Shown here piece by piece: positions 55,225 to 63,682 of a stretch of DNA of 64,000 bases (position 1 is its first letter; the number at the start of each line of letters is the position of its first letter). Under the pieces are notes generated by a model. It searched no databases and was not told the origin of the DNA. It saw only the letters and a list, made by a program, of their open reading frames with translations. The translations under genes and the position numbers were made by a program. Source of the DNA: CBDDBK01 sp965225715 (GTDB taxonomy: Bacteria > Bacteroidota > Bacteroidia > Cytophagales > Flammeovirgaceae); the NCBI GenBank assembly GCA_965225715.1, contig CBDDBK010000004.1, forward strand, positions 689,481-753,480. The letters are read 5' to 3'.

Positions 55225-55368
55225 CTAACTCCCTATAATTTTAAACTTACACACTTTAGGGGATAGTGTCTTAAAACAATCCGTATCGTTTGTGTTTGGA
55301 TCATTATCCCTACAACTTAACCCTAAGCCTAAAATTAATAGGCTTAGAATAACAATTTTAATAGTCAT
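55225..55368 (-). CDS. Small lipoprotein
   Basis: A 47-residue frame on the minus strand from ATG 55368: MTIKIVILSLLILGLGLSC then RDNDPNTNDTDCF. The hydrophobic signal ends in a lipobox-like GLSC. It follows the 139-residue lipoprotein gene by 65 bp on the same strand and probably shares its transcript. Its 3' half recurs in decayed form at about 61235-61290. Confidence 0.5.
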   Translation of the reverse strand: MTIKIVILSLLILGLGLSCRDNDPNTNDTDCFKTLSPKVCKFKIIGS

Positions 55369-55433
55369 AATTTTTAAAATTTAAAGGGTTAGAACAAGCC
55401 TTCAAAGTATTTACCTTAAAGGCTTGTATAGAA

Positions 55434-55853
55434 TTATTTAGAGTCTGGATCAGTAACATTAATGGTCATTCTAACGATATTGTTAACGCTTAGAATAGGA
55501 GGTGGGCTAGTAGTAAGGCTATAATATTTAAAAGTTATTTCTACGTAATCTTGCCCTTGAAAATTTGGTTCGGGCACATATCGATAACAATATGAAACAA
55601 GCGTATCATTAATTTGAAAGCCATTATACTCACTAAATACAGCATGTTCTGCTTGCTTGCTAATGTATATAGCACCTTCTGTTGGGACACCACCACCTTG
55701 CTCACAACGATAGCTTAAAGTATCCAAAGAAGTGATTGTAAAAGTTGTATCAAAAAACGACGGAGCTAAAGTATTGGGCATTGTACTATCATCTTGACAA
55801 GAAACAAAACTTCCCAAGGCAATTATTAAAATTAAAATTTTTAAATAAGTCAT
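55434..55853 (-). CDS. Lipoprotein of unknown function
   Basis: 139 residues. The signal peptide ends in the lipobox GSFVSC, with CQDDS after it. The mature part is Ser/Thr-rich with predicted strands and two Cys pairs (YRCEQGG, SYCYRY). It is downstream of, and on the same strand as, an M57 protease gene (36 bp apart), with a second small lipoprotein after it. No family recognised. Confidence 0.65.
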   Translation of the reverse strand: MTYLKILILIIALGSFVSCQDDSTMPNTLAPSFFDTTFTITSLDTLSYRCEQGGGVPTEGAIYISKQAEHAVFSEYNGFQINDTLVSYCYRYVPEPNFQGQDYVEITFKYYSLTTSPPPILSVNNIVRMTINVTDPDSK

Positions 55854-55889
55854 TTTTCTATGGGTTAAAATTAAGAATAAATAATTCAG

Positions 55890-57101
55890 TTATCCTTCAT
55901 TATCAGGAATAATTGTTGTATCAGCAGGTTGATTTTGAGGTGTTGGAAAACCACCATTGCTTGGTCCTCCACCAGGACCAACTGAGCCACCAGACGAACC
56001 GCCTGAACTTGAACTGCTGACAGGATATATGGTTTCCAAGGCAATTCTATCGTAGTTAGTAAATTCTCCGGTTTGAAGATAATCCCAACAGGCCTTCATA
56101 ACCGAATTTGCATCGCGACCTGAAAAAGAGTTAGTGGGTGTGCCTGGTATATGAATAGCACCATGAAATGAAATATCATCCATTTGATTGGGATCATCAG
56201 GATCTGTACCGCAAGAAAAATCTCTGTTAAACCAATCACTGTGGCGCAAGCCAATTGTGTGACCTATCTCGTGAGTAATAATACCTTCTAAAACATCTAA
56301 AGCGTTGGCAGAACTTGACGGAACCCTATCCGAATAGTTGTTAACATTAGCTACAATTTGAATAGGGATATATATCGGGTTGCCTGGGTTTCCACCACTG
56401 GGAAAATATGCAGTACCAGTTAAGGCTGCTTGACCAGTAAAATGCAAAGGTTGATAAAGTTGAATATCAGATTGAATAAACTTAGCAAGTGCATTTAGAT
56501 AATTCCCAATCTGGGTATAATCGCCATTATGATAGGCAATCCATCCATATCTTTCATTTTCAGTAAGATAAGTTGAAGTAAAAGTCAGGGATAAGTTGAG
56601 ACTGTTGTAATTTTCTAAGGCAAGTTCAAAGGCAGCTCTAATGGTTGGGTCAGTTAGATCAAAAGCAAGAATATTGATGGTTCTACCACCACTAGGCACC
56701 GAAACAATAGTATTAATCCTATAATGGCAATTACGACACTGAGGATACAAATCGTTTTTAGTAAGATGTATATCGCCATCAACCAAATATTCTATGGACT
56801 TTTCACTCTTGGAATTGGTCGTTTCCAAGACTTGCAAACGTCTTCCTCCAAAACCCATACTTTCAAGTCTGGTTAAGTGTTCCGGTCGTACATCATAATC
56901 TTTTAAAATTGTAGGCGCTTCAACTTGGTCTAAGACTCCATCTAAAAGATGACTATAGTCTTCCCAAAGTTGTTCAATTTGTTCAGCATTTTCATCGTAA
57001 TTTTCACTCAAGGCATTTAGCCTATTGATTAAATCATCAGCTGTTTTTATTGGCACATCTTCGGGATAAACCGATTCGCATTCGTCAAAAAAGGTGAACA
57101 T
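55890..57101 (-). CDS. M57-type (dual-action HEIGH) metalloprotease
   Basis: 403 residues with the zinc site HEIGHTIGLRHSDW near residue 270, the HExxHxxGxxH metzincin motif in the HEIGH form that defines family M57. The N-terminal ~120 residues act as a likely propeptide. The C-terminus is a Ser/Gly/Pro-rich linker (SSSSSGGSSGGSVGPGGG). Upstream in frame, before the ATG, lies a hydrophobic LFTLALAVFMFTFF stretch, so the signal peptide extends further and its true start codon is unclear. It is probably an exported protease, first in a unit with two lipoproteins. Confidence 0.78.
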   Translation of the reverse strand: MFTFFDECESVYPEDVPIKTADDLINRLNALSENYDENAEQIEQLWEDYSHLLDGVLDQVEAPTILKDYDVRPEHLTRLESMGFGGRRLQVLETTNSKSEKSIEYLVDGDIHLTKNDLYPQCRNCHYRINTIVSVPSGGRTINILAFDLTDPTIRAAFELALENYNSLNLSLTFTSTYLTENERYGWIAYHNGDYTQIGNYLNALAKFIQSDIQLYQPLHFTGQAALTGTAYFPSGGNPGNPIYIPIQIVANVNNYSDRVPSSSANALDVLEGIITHEIGHTIGLRHSDWFNRDFSCGTDPDDPNQMDDISFHGAIHIPGTPTNSFSGRDANSVMKACWDYLQTGEFTNYDRIALETIYPVSSSSSGGSSGGSVGPGGGPSNGGFPTPQNQPADTTIIPDNEG

Positions 57102-57343
57102 AAATACAGCTAAGGCGAGGGTAAATAACGAGATTTCAAATCTCTTTGATTATATAAAATCATGATTGTAAAATTTAAAAGATTAAGAAAATAATGAAAA
57201 TATCAATACATCAAAGCCCCTAATATATGAAAAATAAAAAACATATATTCATTTTTTTGCTTTTTTAGTTCTAAAATTTATGATCATTATTTTTCTTTAT
57301 TTTAGTAATTTGCAATTTTAGAACTGTATTTTTATCCTTTTTA

Positions 57344-57432
57344 TAGCAAAGCAGTTTTTATTCTATAACTAATTATTTTCAAAATCAATCAAGTTAAAAT
57401 TTCCAAAAATCCTTTTTTAAGTGATCCGACTA
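57344..57432 (+). repeat. 89-bp mobile repeat upstream of pyc
   Basis: TAGCAAAGCAGTTTTTATTC ... AAGTGATCCGACTA, 89 bp, with TA on the left and TT on the right. It ends 20 bp before the pyruvate carboxylase start, where it could affect expression. Confidence 0.7.
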
Positions 57433-57452
57433 TTAAAATCTAAAATATATCA

Positions 57453-60400
57453 ATGAAACGTATAATCAAAAAATTATTAGTTGCCAATAGAGGGGAAATA
57501 GCTGTTCGAATTTTTAGAGCAGCAAATGAATTGGATATCAAATCAATAGCTATATACACTTTTGAGGATCGTTATTCGGTACATAGATATAAAGCAGATG
57601 AATCTTATCAAATAGGTAAAAATGATGAACCTTTAAAACCCTATTTGGATATTGATGAAATTATTGATTTGGCTCTTTATCATGAAGTTGATGCCATTCA
57701 CCCTGGTTATGGTTTTTTATCTGAAAATATTAAATTCGCTCAACGTTGCGAGGAAGTAGGGATTATTTTTGTAGGTCCTAAATCCTCTATTATGAGACAA
57801 TTAGGTGATAAAATAGCTGCAAAAAAAGTAGCAAAAGCCGCACAGGTACCTACTATCCCCGATAATGTCGAATCCCTTAAAAATGCAACCATTGCCGAAA
57901 AAGAAGCAGAAAAAATTGGCTATCCTATCGTCTTAAAAGCCGCATCAGGTGGCGGAGGAAGAGGCATGCGTTTTGTAAACAGTAAATCTGAATTGTATCA
58001 ACATTTTGATACCGCCAAACGAGAAGCCGCTAAAGCCTTTGGAGATGATACCATGTTTATGGAAAAATATTTGCCAACACCCAAACACATAGAGGTGCAA
58101 ATTATGGCCGATAACCATGGAAATACTGTTCATTTATTTGAAAGAGACTGTTCGGTACAAAGGCGCTTCCAAAAAGTTGTTGAAATGGCACCTGCTCCAA
58201 CCCTTTCTCAAGACACAAAACAAAAACTTTATAATTATGCCTTAAAAATTGCCAAATGGGTAAGCTATAATAACGTTGGAACGGTAGAGTTTTTAGTGCA
58301 AGGCGAAGATGTCTATTTTATAGAAGTTAACCCACGCGTTCAGGTTGAACATACTGTAACAGAAGAGTATACAGGAATTGACATCGTTAAAAACCAAATT
58401 CTTATCGCCTGTGGTTATGCTTTAAATAGTCCAGTTATTAACATACAAGGTCAAGACTCTATACAAGGCAAAGGCTTTGCTGTCCAGTGTCGAATTACGG
58501 CTGAAGATCCAAAAAATGATTTTAAACCAGACTTTTCAACTGTTATTGCCTATCGAAATGCAACAGGTTTTGGGATACGATTAGATGAAGGTAATATTTA
58601 CGCGGGCATTACTATATCGCCCTTTTTTGATTCTCTAATAGCCAAGATTACAGCCAGAGGACAAACTCTTGAAGAATGTGTCGCTCATTTGAATAGAACA
58701 CTAAGAGAATATAGAATTAGAGGTGTTAAAACCAATATTAGTTTTGTGCGTAATATTATTAACCACCCTAGCTTTCTAAATAGTCAAGTTAATGTTAAGT
58801 TTATAGATACACATCCAGAACTTTTCAATATTAAACCACTTTCAGATAGTGCTACACGTGTTTTAAAATATATAGCCCACACAATTGTCAATGGAAACGA
58901 GCAAGTTAATAAAAAAGATGATGAACTTATTTTTGAAAAACCTGTCGTTCCAAGTTATTCCAAATTAAAACCTTACCCTACCGGTACAAAAGATCTACTC
59001 AATAAATTAGGACGAAATGGCTTTATAGATTGGTTAAAAAAGGAAAAAACAATCAAAATTACGGATACAACTTTTAGAGATGCTCATCAGTCTTTATTAG
59101 CGACCCGTTTTAGAACTTTTGATTTATTAGCCGTAGCTGAATCTTATGCCAAACATCACCCAGAGACTTTTTCGATGGAGGTTTGGGGTGGAGCAACTTT
59201 TGATGTTTGCTTACGATTTCTGAGAGAAGATCCCTGGTTTCGACTTAAAAAAATACGAGAAAAAGTTCCTAATATTCTTTTACAGATGTTGTTACGAGGA
59301 GGTAATGCCGTAGGTTATAAAGCCTATCCCAACAACCTTATCGAAAAATTTATCGAAAAATCAGCAGAAACAGGGATAGATATTTTTCGAGTTTTCGATT
59401 CATTAAACTGGATTGAATCGATGAAAATAAGCATTCAAGCAGTTTTAAAATATACGAATTCTCTGGTTGAAGGCGCTATTTCTTATACGAGTGATATTTT
59501 AAATCCCAATAATAAAAAATATAACCTTGATTATTATTTAGATTTAGCCAAACGTTTAGAAGATGAGGGGGTTCATATCATAGCTATTAAAGATATGGCC
59601 GGTTTGTTAAAACCTTATGCTGCCGCTCAACTTATACCTGCTTTAAAAGAGGTGGTGGATTTACCCATTCACCTTCATACGCATGACACCTCTTCAGCTC
59701 AATTAGCAACCTATTTAAAAGCCATAGAAAATGGGGTTGATGTAGTCGATGTGGCTTTAGCTTCTATGTCAGGTTTAACCTCACAACCTAATTTTAACAC
59801 TTTGATAGCTACTATGGAGGGGCAAAAACAAGCCCCAAATTTTAAATTGGAATCTTTGAATGCGTTTTCCAATTATTGGGAAACAGTAAGAACATATTAT
59901 TACCCTTTTGAGTCGGGTTTAAAAGCAGGTACTGCAGAGGTTTATGATCATGAAATACCGGGTGGACAGTATTCAAATTTGAAACCACAAGCTATAGGCA
60001 TGGGACTCGGAGATCGTTTTGAGGAGGTTAAGAAAAACTACCGTTTGGCAAACGAATTATTTGGCAATATTATTAAGGTAACCCCAAGTTCTAAGGTTAT
60101 CGGAGATTTTGCTATTTTCATGACTTCCAATAATTTAACCCCTAAGGATATTTTAGAAAATGGAGAAAATTTATCCTTTCCCGGTTCGGTAAAAGCGTTT
60201 TTTAAAGGTGACTTAGGACAACCCTATCAAGGTTTTCCTAAAAAACTGCAAAAAATTGTGCTTAAAAATGAAAAAGCCCTTACCGACCACCCCAATAAAT
60301 CACTTGATCCTATTGATATAGATCAAGAGTTTAAGGATTTTCAAAAGAATTTCAAACAGCATAATACCTTTTTAGACTTTTTATCCTACTGCTTATATCC

Positions 60401-60896
60401 TAAAGTTTTTGAACATTATTATGATTTTAAAGAAAAATATGGGGAAGTATGGACTATACCGACTCTAGCTTTTTTCTATGGATTAAGAAAAAAGGAAGAG
60501 ATTCTTGTTGAACTCTCAAAAGGTAAAACATTGCTTATCCAATATTTATTCTCTTCCGAACCCGATCTAAATGGAAATAGAACAGTAACTTTCAATTTGA
60601 ACGGGAAAATAAGACGTATTAAGGTTAGAGACCTAGATGTTACCATTGAAAAAGATGCTAACAGAAAGGTAGATCCTGAAATTCGAAATGAAATAGGAGC
60701 GCCTTTACAAGGTCGTTTATCTGATATATTGGTCAAAATAGGTTCTGAAGTGAGCGAAGATATGCCTCTTTTTGCCATTGAAGCCATGAAGATGGAAACT
60801 ACCGTAAATGCAGATTTAGCAGGTAGGGTAAAAGATATTATTTTGAAAAAAGGTGAATGGGTGGAACAAGATGATCTGGTTCTAATTATGGAATAG
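57453..60896 (+). CDS. pyc: Pyruvate carboxylase
   Basis: 1147 residues, full length. Residues 1 to ~455 form the biotin carboxylase part (LLVANRGEIAVRIFRAANEL, GGGGRGMRFV, EVNPRVQVEHTVTEE). Residues ~530-820 form the carboxyltransferase (TTFRDAHQSLLATRFRTFDL, LHTHDTS). The biotin attachment motif EAMKMET has its Lys at 1113. It makes oxaloacetate from pyruvate with ATP and bicarbonate, an anaplerotic step. An 89-bp repeat lies just upstream and a hairpin about 200 bp downstream. Confidence 0.96.
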   Translation: MKRIIKKLLVANRGEIAVRIFRAANELDIKSIAIYTFEDRYSVHRYKADESYQIGKNDEPLKPYLDIDEIIDLALYHEVDAIHPGYGFLSENIKFAQRCEEVGIIFVGPKSSIMRQLGDKIAAKKVAKAAQVPTIPDNVESLKNATIAEKEAEKIGYPIVLKAASGGGGRGMRFVNSKSELYQHFDTAKREAAKAFGDDTMFMEKYLPTPKHIEVQIMADNHGNTVHLFERDCSVQRRFQKVVEMAPAPTLSQDTKQKLYNYALKIAKWVSYNNVGTVEFLVQGEDVYFIEVNPRVQVEHTVTEEYTGIDIVKNQILIACGYALNSPVINIQGQDSIQGKGFAVQCRITAEDPKNDFKPDFSTVIAYRNATGFGIRLDEGNIYAGITISPFFDSLIAKITARGQTLEECVAHLNRTLREYRIRGVKTNISFVRNIINHPSFLNSQVNVKFIDTHPELFNIKPLSDSATRVLKYIAHTIVNGNEQVNKKDDELIFEKPVVPSYSKLKPYPTGTKDLLNKLGRNGFIDWLKKEKTIKITDTTFRDAHQSLLATRFRTFDLLAVAESYAKHHPETFSMEVWGGATFDVCLRFLREDPWFRLKKIREKVPNILLQMLLRGGNAVGYKAYPNNLIEKFIEKSAETGIDIFRVFDSLNWIESMKISIQAVLKYTNSLVEGAISYTSDILNPNNKKYNLDYYLDLAKRLEDEGVHIIAIKDMAGLLKPYAAAQLIPALKEVVDLPIHLHTHDTSSAQLATYLKAIENGVDVVDVALASMSGLTSQPNFNTLIATMEGQKQAPNFKLESLNAFSNYWETVRTYYYPFESGLKAGTAEVYDHEIPGGQYSNLKPQAIGMGLGDRFEEVKKNYRLANELFGNIIKVTPSSKVIGDFAIFMTSNNLTPKDILENGENLSFPGSVKAFFKGDLGQPYQGFPKKLQKIVLKNEKALTDHPNKSLDPIDIDQEFKDFQKNFKQHNTFLDFLSYCLYPKVFEHYYDFKEKYGEVWTIPTLAFFYGLRKKEEILVELSKGKTLLIQYLFSSEPDLNGNRTVTFNLNGKIRRIKVRDLDVTIEKDANRKVDPEIRNEIGAPLQGRLSDILVKIGSEVSEDMPLFAIEAMKMETTVNADLAGRVKDIILKKGEWVEQDDLVLIME

Positions 60897-61093
60897 TATC
60901 TATTTCGTAGTATGACGGTATTTTCAAATGTTGAATGTGTATGAACGGTAATTTGGTGTGACATAACACGACGCTATCCGACAAACTATGTAGTATATTT
61001 ATTATCAATATGATAAATATGCTAAGTTACCATTTTTTCCGCTTCTTATATTTAAAATGTGATTTTTTTATATCGAATAAAATTTAAAGTTAG

Positions 61094-61125
61094 AAAAAGA
61101 GAGAATTTTACCCCCTCTCTTTTTT
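61094..61125 (+). terminator. Putative terminator downstream of pyc
   Basis: AAAAAGAGAG and CTCTCTTTTT form a stem around an AATTTTACCCC loop, followed by T residues. About 200 bp after the pyc stop. Confidence 0.5.
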
Positions 61126-61189
61126 AACTTACACAGTTCGTTGGATGGTGCCTTTTGAGGTTTAATTCATTGGATAGTGCCGAATTATT

Positions 61190-61297
61190 CTTAATCGGTT
61201 CTTGATTATTTTTGAAGAAAGGGTTAGAATTTAAGGAAAACCTAACCCCTGTAATTTTTAAACTTACGCACTTTATGGGATAGTGTCCTATAAACCG
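61190..61297. repeat. Copy of the 55176-55290 segment
   Basis: TTAATCGGTTCTTGATTATT and the following ~90 bp match 55176-55290 with scattered changes. It holds the tail of the fragment gene and the 3' end of the small lipoprotein frame. Confidence 0.6.
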
Positions 61298-62055
61298 TAA
61301 TACCAGACTTCATCTCTATTACAACACCCACCTGACCGCCAAATTTTGTTATCAAAAACAACATGACTAGCACTTTCTTCAAAATTAGCAATACGTATTT
61401 CTTCTTGCCAATCAATACCGTCCTGACTAGACCAACTTCGTCTACTATTCGTATTAATAAGCCAAATTTTATCATCATAAACAATCAATGAGATTTCGTG
61501 TGATGCCTGCCAATCTGCAGAGCTATTAACTTCAGTCCAAATGATACCATCACTACTAGACCATACATCATTAAAATCTCTATTACCATCAGTACGTCCC
61601 CCCATAACCCATATTTTATTATCAAAGACTACAGAAGCATGTCTTAGTGTTCTTCTTTCCCAATCTGCAGAGCTATTAACTTCAGTCCAAACTATACCAT
61701 CACTACTAGACCATACATCATTAAGTCTTACATTACCATTATCACGTCCTGCTATAACCCATATTTTATTATCAAAGACCACAGAAGAATGTGCCCTTCT
61801 ACTTTCCCAATCTGCAGAGCTATTAACTTCAGTCCAAACTATACCATCACTACTAGACCATACATCATTAAAATCTCTATTACCATCAGTACGTCCCCCC
61901 ATAACCCATATTTTATTATCAAAGACTACAGAAGAATGTGCCCTTCTACTTTCCCAATCTGCAGAGCTATTAACTTCAGTCCAAACTATACCATCACTAC
62001 TAGACCATACATCATTAAGGCTTGGATTACCATCAGTACGTCCCCCATAACCCAT
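61288..62055 (-). CDS. Kelch-like repeat part of a frameshifted surface protein
   Basis: 255 residues of 55-60-residue repeats with the core DVWSSSDGIVWTEVNSSADW then FDNKIWVMGGRTDG, a Kelch-like propeller pattern, ending CCNRDEVWYYGL. The frame joins the upstream part only after restoring one base at a C run near 62043. There this copy has five C where the neighbouring repeats have six. The gene's N-terminal half is at 62209-63150. Confidence 0.6.
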   Translation of the reverse strand: MGYGGRTDGNPSLNDVWSSSDGIVWTEVNSSADWESRRAHSSVVFDNKIWVMGGRTDGNRDFNDVWSSSDGIVWTEVNSSADWESRRAHSSVVFDNKIWVIAGRDNGNVRLNDVWSSSDGIVWTEVNSSADWERRTLRHASVVFDNKIWVMGGRTDGNRDFNDVWSSSDGIIWTEVNSSADWQASHEISLIVYDDKIWLINTNSRRSWSSQDGIDWQEEIRIANFEESASHVVFDNKIWRSGGCCNRDEVWYYGL

Positions 62056-62100
62056 ATTTTATTATCAAAAGTTACTGATTCATGGGCTCTTCTACCAGTC
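61500..62100 (-). repeat. Tandem ~165-bp Kelch-like repeats
   Basis: Four near-identical copies of CAATCTGCAGAGCTATTAAC ... CCATACATCATTAA; the copies near 61660-61800 and 61800-61960 differ at few bases. Confidence 0.8.
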
Positions 62101-62208
62101 CATCCGGGGTTATCAGTTGCTAAAAACCACTCAGCTAAGTTGTTAACTGTAATAGTAAAATTTTCTTCAAAACTAAGTCCATTTGTATTTTCACTTCGTA
62201 CCCGAATA

Positions 62209-63150
62209 CTATAACTTGTTTTTTTGTTCATAATCAAAACTAATAGTTGTCTTAAGGGTATCGCCAGAAAAAGAAACACTGTCATTATCCGTATCTCCTA
62301 ATCCAGAAACTAAAGTATAAGTAAAGCCACTTAAGACCCCAATATCTTCATCCGTAGTTGAAAAGATGCCTACAACCGTACCTGAATCTGAGTTTTCATC
62401 AACCGAAGTGTTAGTTAAAGTTGTTATAACTGGATCCTCAGCATCTGTTACAGCTATAGTAAAAACCATCTGAAAAGTTCCATTAGATCCATCATCAGTT
62501 TGCACCCGAATAGAATAAATGGGCTGATTTTCAAAATTGAAACTCAAGTTGCTTTTTAAACTGTCCCCAGAAATACTAAAATTGGTATTGTCGTCAGAAC
62601 CTTCCCCATTTTCTAAACTATAAGTAAAATCATCTGAATCTACATCCGTAGAGCTAAAAGTTCCTATAAAACTTCCGATAGGTTCATTTTCAAAAATACT
62701 ATTGGCGCTTAACGCAATAGACGTAGGAGCTTCATTGGTATTGCTTACCGTTATGGTAAAAGCCATCTGAAAGGTGCCGCTATTTCCATCATCTGTTTGC
62801 ACCCGAATAGAATGACTAGCTTGACTTTCAAAATCAAAACTTATGTTGCTTTTTAGACTATCACCAGAAATACTAAAATTGGCATGATCAGTATCGCCTT
62901 CACCGGATACTAAACTATAGGTAAAAGCGTCTGAATCCGCATCTGTGGAACTAAAAGTTCCTATCAAACTTCCAACGGGTTCATTTTCAGAAATACTATT
63001 GGCGCTTAAAGCTAAAGCTGTTGGAGGTGAATTCGTTTCAGATGGAGGCTCTACCACAGGGCTATCGTCACATTTTCCTGCAATGGTTAAAATAAAAAGA
63101 ACCAAAGCCCCATAAACATAGCTTTGGGTTTTTGAAAACTTTGCATTCAT
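62209..63150 (-). CDS. Cadherin-like repeat part of a frameshifted surface protein
   Basis: 313 residues. A signal sequence (about 1-25, possibly lipidated at the Cys in AGKCDD) is followed by three ~90-residue cadherin-like repeats of the form SANSISENEPVGSLIGTFSS ... SIRVQTDDG. The frame ends at EQKNKL. Removing one A from an A7 run at about 62220 continues it as EQKTSYSIRVRSEN and then into the Kelch-like repeats. The full product would be ~620 residues, a surface-exposed adhesin-like protein. Confidence 0.65.
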   Translation of the reverse strand: MNAKFSKTQSYVYGALVLFILTIAGKCDDSPVVEPPSETNSPPTALALSANSISENEPVGSLIGTFSSTDADSDAFTYSLVSGEGDTDHANFSISGDSLKSNISFDFESQASHSIRVQTDDGNSGTFQMAFTITVSNTNEAPTSIALSANSIFENEPIGSFIGTFSSTDVDSDDFTYSLENGEGSDDNTNFSISGDSLKSNLSFNFENQPIYSIRVQTDDGSNGTFQMVFTIAVTDAEDPVITTLTNTSVDENSDSGTVVGIFSTTDEDIGVLSGFTYTLVSGLGDTDNDSVSFSGDTLKTTISFDYEQKNKL

Positions 63151-63207
63151 AAGGTTCTGTTAAATTTAATGTTAAAAAAATAAAATTAGTTGTGTATAAA
63201 GTAGTTA

Positions 63208-63682
63208 AGAGCGTGTTTAGTTTTTATTTACCCTTATTCTGTTCAAAAGGATGTTAATAAACGCTATTTGAATGAATGCTAAAGCTGATTCTACAGTTTT
63301 TTCGTAATCTTTACTCAATCTACGGTAAAAATTTAACCAAGCAAAACTCCGCTCTACTTGCCAGCGTCCCTTTCTGGTACAAAACCAAGCTCTGAAGGAG
63401 GTGGCTGACCAACATTAATAGGACAATTTAAAGAATCCACCGCCTTGACAAAATCACCCCGATAACTCTTATCAACGCAAAATAAAGTCTTTTCTTTTAT
63501 ACGTCCGCGTAGCTTGTCGAGTAAGTTTACACCTTTTTTAGCGTCATATGTGTTAATGGCAGTAACAGATATAGCTACCGGCAGACCTAAACTATCGACG
63601 GCTATATGCCGTTTTCTACCCTTCACTTTTTTACCACCATCTATGCCTATATCTTTTGTAATAAAAAAACTAAACACGCTCT
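63208..63682 (-). mobile_element. Internally deleted IS5-family element
   Basis: 475 bp with perfect AGAGCGTGTTTAGTTTTT termini. The transposase inside lacks its N-terminal ~half and has a frameshift. It is the probable parent type of the MITEs at 22470, 23939, 34735 and 34891. Confidence 0.85.
63217..63677 (-). pseudogene. IS5-family transposase, deleted and frameshifted
   Basis: The C-terminal DDE half is readable: KDIGIDGGKKVKGRKRHIAV then DSLGLPVAISVTAINTYDAK, and after one frameshift near 63370, WQVERSFAWLNFYRRLSKDY to a stop at 63217. The N-terminal DNA-binding half and first Asp are missing because the left coding end joins the terminal repeat directly. It cannot make active transposase. 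Confidence 0.75.

Noticed and set aside
61541..62214. Plus-strand repetitive frames opposite the Kelch-like repeats
   Set aside because: They are shadows of the minus-strand repeats and share their period.
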